Position numbers and translations under genes: made by a program
Notes under the pieces: generated by a model
The model's database searches: none
The model's input: the letters and a program-made list of their open reading frames with translations, nothing else
Told to the model about the DNA's origin: nothing
Origin: Pelargonium cotyledonis
Taxonomy: Eukaryota; Streptophyta; Magnoliopsida; Geraniales; Geraniaceae
Direction: 5' to 3'
Length of the DNA: 27,939 nucleotides
NCBI GenBank assembly: GCA_036897625.1
Contig: JAYMTA010000487.1
Span: 1-27,939 of the forward strand
Shown: positions 21,886 to 27,939 of the stretch, piece after piece
Layout: every line of letters begins with the position of its first letter
How positions within the stretch are numbered: the stretch's first letter is position 1

Positions 21886-24800
21886 ATGGTCACCTGTATA
21901 GCTCCTGTTTACGTCTCAGGTATCGTACCGATTCATTTGTTATTATTGATTTTGTTCTTTCCGAGACTATGGGTTACAGTTTTGTTTTTTCAGATTTGTG
22001 AAACACGTAGACAAAGACATGGATTGGTTTTGAATTATTGAATTGTTAATGCTGGAGTTCGTTTCTTTATCCAAACATTAAAAATACTAGAATTGAGTCC
22101 CTAACTGATCTTATTCAAATTTTGAGTTTCATGTAAATGTCATTTCTTTTGATGTGGCCATGTCTTGAGCTTACACTTTAGATATGTGATTTCTCATTTT
22201 TATTGTTTCTGTGTGATGGGTTGTTCGGATTTATAGGTGGGTCTCATGTCAAGGGACTTGAGCTTTTGTCCTTGAATTCCACTTTGTTTTTGAAGCCACA
22301 AGGACTGACAGTCAAAAGGAAGTCCATCCTCAAGTTAACAGCAGTTCGTGCAGCTAAAGAGTAAGTCATTTGAGGCCCAATCTCTGTTAGAAGATATCTG
22401 TTAAATCTATTTGATAGGTTAGAGGAAACTATATGCCTAGTATTTTGGCCGGAATAACTATGATTGATGCCATATTTACGAAGATCTGAGAAATCGGGTT
22501 TGTTTTATGTTCTTGTTGTGGTTATTACTTGTTGCAGTGAATGACTCTTGATCGGCTACATGATGAAACATTTTTTTTTCCTCCTAGCAACTTAATTGAT
22601 TGATGCTCTTGTTTTTAGGGAACCTTAACTAATCATGTAGGATCATACTTTAGAGCTTCTTTCTTTTATAGATAATGATGCAGTAGGCTAGTGGCTATCG
22701 GAATTAGACTACTTTAATCAGGGTTAGCTTTTGATTTTGAGACTCTGTACATCATGTGGATTTTGGCAACTGGAATCTTATGTTTTTGTGTCAGTTATGT
22801 ATGGCACCAACATTATCCTCTTTGAATTACTTGGTTGATAAATGCTTTGAGCATTTGTTCGGTAAGTGACTGTTGAATGCCCATCATCAGTGGGTGTAAT
22901 GGTGTTATATGATTGGTGTGCCTTTCGTATCGAGCTAGTGCCTGAAGGCCCTGAACCTACTGAAACCCAATCGGCATTTTTGCAGGTTTGAGTTGTGTGA
23001 AATAGACTCGATTAATTTTTTCGGGTTGAATCAGGCAAATCCGCACTCCTGTTAGGTCACGTTCGGGTTTTGCTTCCCAACTCCACCGTGAAAAAATTGG
23101 CCCGAAATCCGAACTGTCAGCTCTAACCTACTAACACACTTTGGTAACATTAGGTGTCTGGAGTGGCAGTTGCCCCCCCACCAGCCGATGTTAGAAACTC
23201 TTTTCCCCTCCTCATTTGCATAAATGTCTGATATAAAGGCTTCCCCTACACTGTTAGAAGAAAATTTAGCATACAGAAAAGTGGATTGTGGCAGCTGATC
23301 CAGCTGCAATGGTACTTCCTTTTTATTGGAAGGATGGTGGTCATTGGTTGGTTGGGTTTCTGGAAATTATGTATCAATATCCATTTCAAGATATTTTCTG
23401 ATTGGTTGTTGATGTCTTACTCACCTCACCCATAATACACATAATATGAGACCGTGTACATGAAAAAATTGATGTATTTCACACCAATTTAAATGATAAT
23501 AGTCATTGCAGTATGTCATCCAATGACATTTAGTATTGGAATTCATGATTTGAAAAGACTCTTTTGCTATAGTTATTGTAAATTTGCCGATGTTTCTTGT
23601 AGATTTGCATGTGTGATAATGAAATAGGGATTCAGAGTATTTTAAGGGAGGTCTTTGTAATTGTAACTTACCCTTTTATATGCTGATATATGGCCTCATT
23701 TTAGATATATTTGGGCGTAGTGTTCTATGTTGTAGAGGGGCTGCCGAGCTGCTAATCACAACTACAGCTCTGAATTCTATAATGAGTTATATATATATAG
23801 AAAGTTCTATAATAAGTTAGTTATTATCTCTTGAGTTTGTTACAGCACATGCTCATGGGGATACAAGAGGAAATGCACAATAATAACTAACTTATTAAAT
23901 TTTCTCAAAATGCAAACCAGGACACTCATTTTTTTTTTGTGTGTGTGTAATAATAATAATTTAATGTCTCAAAGAGGACACTAATGGCTTAAGTGTCACA
24001 CTTCTCTTGCAGAAGTTGTAGGTTTGAATTGTTATCATCTGGGGTGGGTCGGGTAGATATCATGGGAAAAAGGGGATCTAGCTAACATCCTTTTGATTGT
24101 GCTATCATTTTTATGTTTACAGGCCGAGTTTTAATCAGATATTGCCCTAGATTTGCACAAACAGTGTCCATAAACTTGCTTGCACTTATTATATGATCAT
24201 CCTCTTTTGTTTAACACATGCAGTGATGGTGGTAATGGTGGGGGTGATTTTCTTGCTGGATTTGTTCTAGGAGGCGCTGTTTTTGGAACTTTAGCATATA
24301 TATGGGCTCCTCAGGTGACCATTGTTATTTGTTATATGAACATTAGTATTCAATTGGGTATTGGAGTTGGTCTGACCGGTGAACATGGTTACTGGATCTG
24401 TTTTCAACCTCCTGGTCCATTTCTAAAATGTCAGAAAAAAGGTCCGAAATTGAATGGCTTGATCCTATTTTACCTGCTCCCTCTGTGGGTCAATAATCCA
24501 GATAAAAAGTTTTAAAGGTCTATGTTTGGTTAATGAGGTAATTCAGGGGTGTCATAGTAATATTCTTTTAAAATGAAGACTGCTATATGTTGCTACTCTT
24601 GGAAAAAGAAGTGTCTACTATAGTTGTAATGTACAGAGTAATCTGGTAGATATTAAATCTATGCGATCTTCTGTTACTGAATCTGAAATCCCTCTTCTTC
24701 CCCTCCAGACGATACAAACATTCAATTTTGTTATGTTCTAAGCATTCGATAATTAAAGAAGAATGTGAACATGGCATTCATTGAGTAATGTTGGAATAAG

Positions 24801-25297
24801 AGTGGTTTTTTCCTTGTAAATAAATGTCTGCTTCTGTTTGATGACTGCATGACTCTACTTACTGTTCTATTATCTCCAAACACAAATTAATCTTTTTATT
24901 ATGATCATTTGTGGCTTAGTTGATGCTTTAATTTTGGTTCTGATCCAGCTTTTCTTTTTCGTTCGTGTGATTCAGATTAGAAGGGCCATCCTAAGTGAAA
25001 ATGAACAGGGATTTGTTCAGGGCAGGCGACCAAAGTATTATTCCGAATATGACGAGGGTTTGGAGGTAATTACATTGCAATCGATTGTTAGTTGATGACA
25101 AGTCTTCCTTTTAATTTCTTCTTATGAACATCTATCCCTTAAACGGACTTTCTTTTAAATTCCAGAAAACCAAGCGGACCTTGAATGAAAAGTTGAGGCA
25201 GCTTAACAGTGCCATTGAAAATGTATCTTCGCGGTTGAGAGGTGGCAAACTGCCGACGATGCCAATTGTGAGAGACTCTGAAGTGGATGCCATATGA
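21886..25297 (+). CDS. Chloroplast inner-envelope protein, At1g42960 type, five exons
   Basis: Exons: 21886-21919, 22237-22360, 24224-24314, 24976-25065, 25166-25297. All junctions are GT-AG and in phase, giving 156 residues. Residues 1 to about 50 are basic, Ser/Thr-bearing and nearly acid-free, like a plastid transit peptide. An Asp/Gly-rich linker (53-61) precedes one hydrophobic Gly-rich membrane segment at about 62-81 (LAGFVLGGAVFGTLAYIW). Then come RRAILSENEQGFVQGRRPKY and a charged, probably coiled-coil tail (KTKRTLNEKLRQLNSAIENV), ending DSEVDAI. The layout matches the small plant family of At1g42960, annotated in Arabidopsis as a chloroplast inner-envelope protein of unknown biochemical role. 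The start at 21886 is the only in-frame ATG that gives a transit peptide, though an out-of-frame ATG at 21819 precedes it. A 3' UTR intron may begin at 25307 (GTAAGA). Confidence 0.88.
22361..24223 (+). other. Intron 2 of the envelope-protein gene, 1.9 kb
   Basis: Long AT-rich intron. The stretch 22920-23150 is less AT-rich and looks like remnant repeat sequence of unknown type. A short TATATATA tract (about 23790) and a T/GT/AAT simple-sequence patch (23931-23961) are present, plus the SINE-like stretch listed separately. Confidence 0.5.
23981..24033 (+). repeat. Possible tRNA-derived SINE head
   Basis: TGGCTTAAGTG (about 23984-23994) resembles a Pol III A box, and AGGTTTGAAT about 24 bases later resembles a B box (GGTTCGAATC with a C-to-T change). 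A simple AAT repeat precedes it. No 3' tail or target duplication could be defined. Confidence 0.3.
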
Positions 25298-25567
25298 TAT
25301 GCTGAGGTAAGAGTCGCCGAATCTGTACATACTTTGTTTTGTTGAATGTATTAACAGCCTGAGAAACCAAAATTCAATTCATTGAGCTGTGTTTGATTGT
25401 TACTATATATGATGAAAGCTTGTTTCATTTGGTTTTGCATCCTTGAAATTAAGTTTCTGTTTTACATGTCTCTCATTGTTGGTGCCGAAGCAAGATCACC
25501 ATCAAAATATAGATCTTCTTCATCAATTGCATGGCGTCAGGGTGTTTTAAACACTCACTCGACCCTT

Positions 25568-25775
25568 GAAAAAATGTTTATAAGGATTCTTCTAGTAACG
25601 GCGAGCGAATCAAGAAAAGTCGAGTTTGAAAATCGGGCGTCTTAGGCGCTCAAATTGTAACATTGAGAAGGGTCCTCAGCAGCGGACCGGATCCAAGTGC
25701 GACTTCAAATCAGGTTGGACTCTCCGCTGAGTTTAAGCAGATCAATAAATGTCGGAAAAGAAAATGTTGGATGAG
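25568..25775 (+). pseudogene. 25S rRNA 5'-end fragments, permuted and decayed
   Basis: Segment 1 (25568-25698) contains agtaacggcgagcgaa, aaaatcgggcgtcttaggcg, gtcctcagc and gcggaccgg. These correspond, from memory of plant 25S rRNA, to roughly nucleotides 60-155 in order. Segment 2 (25699-25775) begins gcgacttcaaatcagg and continues ccgctgagtttaagcagatc and aataaatgtcggaaaagaaa, corresponding to nucleotides 1 to about 70. So the normally upstream part lies downstream, on the same strand, joined at or next to the mature 25S 5' end. Many differences are C-to-T or G-to-A, as expected for decay of methylated DNA. It lies between the convergent envelope-protein and ADH genes and is not a functional rRNA gene. 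Confidence 0.85.
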
Positions 25776-25907
25776 AATGGCATGAGAAAATGGGGAAGGT
25801 TGCATAAACAACGTAAATAGTATCAACAAACATGTAATACAAGTAGAAGCAGTCCAATAATCATGTTTTAGCAATTGTATAAGCATTATTAAATCTCATG
25901 GAAACAA

Positions 25908-27574
25908 TCAAATCTTAATAAGAATCTTGACGCAATCTGATTGCTTGAAAAGGTCAAATACTTCACTTGTATCTTCCAATGCAATTTCATGAGTCAACAG
26001 TGTATCAAGTTGAATTTCCTGAACAAAACAAACAGAGAAAGAGTACGGAGTCTAAACTGTCAGTGAAGTCATGACATTTTAGTTAAAAGTTAAGCTCCAA
26101 CGAGTCTTAAGCTCTCAGCTATGAAAATAGCGTCCGAGACACAACTATGAAGCTAGTGGATTAGACCCAACTAAGTTTGCGCAATTTTGACACGTCAAAA
26201 TTTAAAAGGCATATCTGTTCCAATGAATATGTGGTCGCGAAGTGCTTGCTCAAATCAGTTCGAATGTGTCTTGACTAAGTCTCAACCATTAAATCTATAA
26301 TACGATAAAAGTTTGATCAAAAAGCAGGTTTATAATGCGTATTAGAGGGCCACGTCATCAAATGTTTAGTTTTGACACATACTTTTATATAATTATAAAA
26401 CTAACCAAAATGAAGAATAAGGTAAGTAAATCATAATTAATAAGAAATTGATGTTACAATAAATGTTTAATTTTTAAAATTTAAATGTATATCATTATTA
26501 CAATTATTTTGATTTATTATAAAAAATTATTAATTAATTAAACTTGTTCGTTATGAATTTATATAATTTTTTTTTAAAATACTAAATTTGTTAAAATTAT
26601 CCTTGCATCGCACGGGTGTATAAACTAGTATATTATATAGAGAGAACTAAAATCTCAGTTGTGATTTATTGGGTTAGCCAATTTTGCTAAACATTTTTAC
26701 GAGAAAATAAAGTCTTAACAATTTGCGAGACTTTTTCTACAGTGGATATTTTCCTCAGCAAAAGGCCTTGCAAAATTTTGTTAGAGCAATATCTGTCGGG
26801 GAATGGGTTCCTTCGCAAAAGGACTAACAAAATGCATTTGGCTAGAGAATTTCCAAACAAAATTTCCTAGCAAATCACGACTTTTCCTGTAATGAATTCA
26901 AGTCAATAAGGTGATATCACATTATCAATTAACACTCATATCCCGCCCCAATGAACTTGTGGGCGCAGAGTGTCCGCCTAAATCTATTTAATTTGTGTTT
27001 TGGTTGAGATTTCAGACACCCATATGTAATTGAGTTTTGAATCATATTTGTACATGTAAAGATATATGTAGTTGAGAATTGGACCTTATTGCTGCATTTG
27101 TGAATGAAAAAGGGAAGGTCAGATTTGGTTTTGATCCCACCAAAAATAGAACCCTTCAAGGTTCTTCCACTCAAGATGGCCATGAAATTAAGGTGCACAC
27201 TTGGACTGCCTCCTGCCCCAATCATTATTGTCTTTCCTCTTCCCTAATTTCATTTCCATATATAGCAAGCAATTAATCAAGCTCCAATTCTTATTAAATG
27301 ATCAAATAAATTATCCACAAATGAACATAAAATTGGCATACCACTTTAGTGGCTTCAATGGCTTCATTAAGCAAGTGTTCAACTCCAGTGCACTCCATGG
27401 AATAATCTACACCCATTCCCTCAGTTAACTCTTTAACCATTTCCGATATCGACTTATCATTTGCATTTGGGTTGATAAAATCAGTCATTCCATAAGCTTC
27501 TCCTTTCTCTCTTTTCTTCTCATTTTTGTCTATCCCTATTATCCTTGTTGCCCCTCGCATTCTGGCTCCCTCCA
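25908..27574 (-). CDS. Zinc-type alcohol dehydrogenase-like protein, 3' part (three exons)
   Basis: Minus-strand exons in coding order: 27574-27342, 27243-27085, 26018-25908, with GT-AG borders and compatible phases and no stop before TGA at 25910-25908. They encode the last 166 residues or so. The first ([20 protein letters not shown] onward) is the second half of the NAD-binding Rossmann fold, with an Asp in IGID where NAD-dependent ADHs bind the adenosine ribose, and [10 protein letters not shown]. The second carries [11 protein letters not shown] and [12 protein letters not shown]. The third ends [11 protein letters not shown]. This is the C-terminal half of a plant medium-chain ADH-like enzyme (zinc-dependent, NAD-linked alcohol/aldehyde interconversion, usually cytosolic). 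The zinc-ligand exons lie beyond 27939. A two-base split codon at the 27574 border shows that an exon is missing upstream. Substrate cannot be inferred. Confidence 0.87.
26221..26288 (+). repeat. ADH-intron dispersed repeat, copy A
   Basis: Begins caatgaatatgtggtcgcga. Related to copies at 26949 and 27690. It lies just before the Helitron 5' end at 26294. Confidence 0.45.
26294..26628 (+). mobile_element. Non-autonomous Helitron, 335 bp
   Basis: The 5' end is TCTATAATACGATAAAAGTT. The 3' end carries CCTTGCATCGCACGGG (26601-26616), a hairpin with a 6-bp stem and one mismatch, then TGTATAAA and the terminal CTAG. The base before the TC is A and the base after the CTAG is T, the usual Helitron insertion between A and T without target duplication. 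There is no Rep/helicase coding capacity. It sits in the last intron of the ADH-like gene, in the opposite sense to that gene. Confidence 0.75.
26949..27017 (+). repeat. ADH-intron dispersed repeat, copy B
   Basis: Begins caatgaacttgtgggcgcag and continues to ttttggttgagatttcag. Best preserved of the three copies by eye; same orientation as A and C, and in the same intron as A. Confidence 0.5.
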
Positions 27575-27939
27575 CTGACATTATACGTCCGAGGAAAAAA
27601 AATCTCAGTCAAAGAATATTATGGACTCATCGATTCAATCTAGATAATTAGTAGATGTCGCCTCACGATTTAATGTCTATACTCTCTCCCATATATTTGT
27701 AGACGCAAAGCTCTTGTCCGGTCCATATCTATCTGTTTTGAGTCTTGGTTAAAACTCAATACTCTCTTATACATTAATATACATAATACATACTCATATA
27801 TACACTTTTTTTTGTAATAAGCAACGGCCTAAATATGTATATATACAAGGAACCTATAGTGTTCAAGAAGAGGCTATGTCTCTTAATCCTAACCTAGAGT
27901 TTTTGGCACCTTACCGCACCAAAGTGGTCTCTTACACCA
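27575..27939 (-). other. Intron of the ADH-like gene running off the window
   Basis: No upstream ADH exon (the GLGAVGLA region) is visible in these 365 bases, so the intron extends past the edge. Minus-strand sequence from about 27939 to 27770, with a tatatatac tract and gccgttgcttattac, resembles the style of a Copia-type LTR, but no ends are defined. Repeat copy C lies inside. Confidence 0.5.
27690..27758 (+). repeat. ADH-intron dispersed repeat, copy C
   Basis: Begins catatatttgtagacgcaaag and ends gagtcttggttaaaactcaa. Most diverged of the three copies; it lies in the upstream intron of the ADH-like gene. Confidence 0.4.

Noticed and set aside
24180..24515. Single-exon membrane protein starting at 24180
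   Set aside because: The part 24224-24314 is exon 3 of the envelope-protein gene. The rest is intron read through the splice donor at 24315.
25397..25645. 82-codon frame over the rRNA-like region
   Set aside because: Its 3' half is decayed 25S rRNA sequence, so it is not a protein gene.
26640..26920. CACTA-like remnant (tttcctgtaatg near 26883, ctacagtgg near 26738)
   Set aside because: No matching pair of terminal repeats or 3-bp target duplication could be placed.
1..27939. CRISPR arrays, prokaryotic operons, functional tRNA genes
   Set aside because: No regular repeat-spacer array, Shine-Dalgarno-led gene string or complete cloverleaf was seen. The window is plant nuclear DNA.

Overview
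The window is nuclear DNA of a flowering plant, most likely a eudicot. The genes are intron-rich with GT-AG splice sites in AT-rich introns. They belong to plant-specific or plant-expanded families, and short DNA transposons, microsatellites and a Helitron lie between and inside them. I cannot name a genus from sequence alone. Gene models were built by hand from splice signals, reading phase and remembered family conservation. No alignment was run.

Layout. (1) 75-1697, +: a restorer-of-fertility-like, P-class pentatricopeptide (PPR) gene with no introns. It is broken by two in-frame stops, has no usable start codon and has one shortened repeat, so it is called a pseudogene. (2) 1698-7673: about 6 kb without a convincing gene. 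It holds two tandem duplications, a 20-bp minisatellite, TG and TC microsatellites, a degraded hAT-type MITE (2837-3307) and a well-preserved 740-bp hAT-type element (5672-6411) with 8-bp target-site duplications. The latter appears to have landed inside a tRNA-like/SINE remnant. The last few hundred bases are the promoter and 5' leader of the next gene. (3) 7674-20994, +: an 11-exon gene for a 1667-aa PHD-finger protein of the AIPP2/PAIPP2 family (plant BAH-PHD-CPL2 chromatin complex), with a C4HC3 PHD finger and the SPOC-like C-terminal domain. Intron 8 is mostly a 731-bp inverted-repeat element. (4) 21886-25297, +: a 5-exon gene for a 156-aa chloroplast inner-envelope protein (At1g42960 type). 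(5) 25568-25775: two adjoining, decayed pieces of the 5' end of 25S rRNA, joined in permuted order. (6) 25908-27574, -: the last three coding exons of a zinc-type alcohol dehydrogenase-like gene whose 5' part lies beyond the right edge. Its last intron contains a 335-bp non-autonomous Helitron.

The genes do not form a pathway; this is an ordinary gene-plus-transposon stretch. I found no evidence of a new multi-gene system. The most unusual item is the permuted 25S rRNA fragment between two convergent genes. Next come the nested hAT insertion, the Helitron, and the repeat family shared by three ADH introns.
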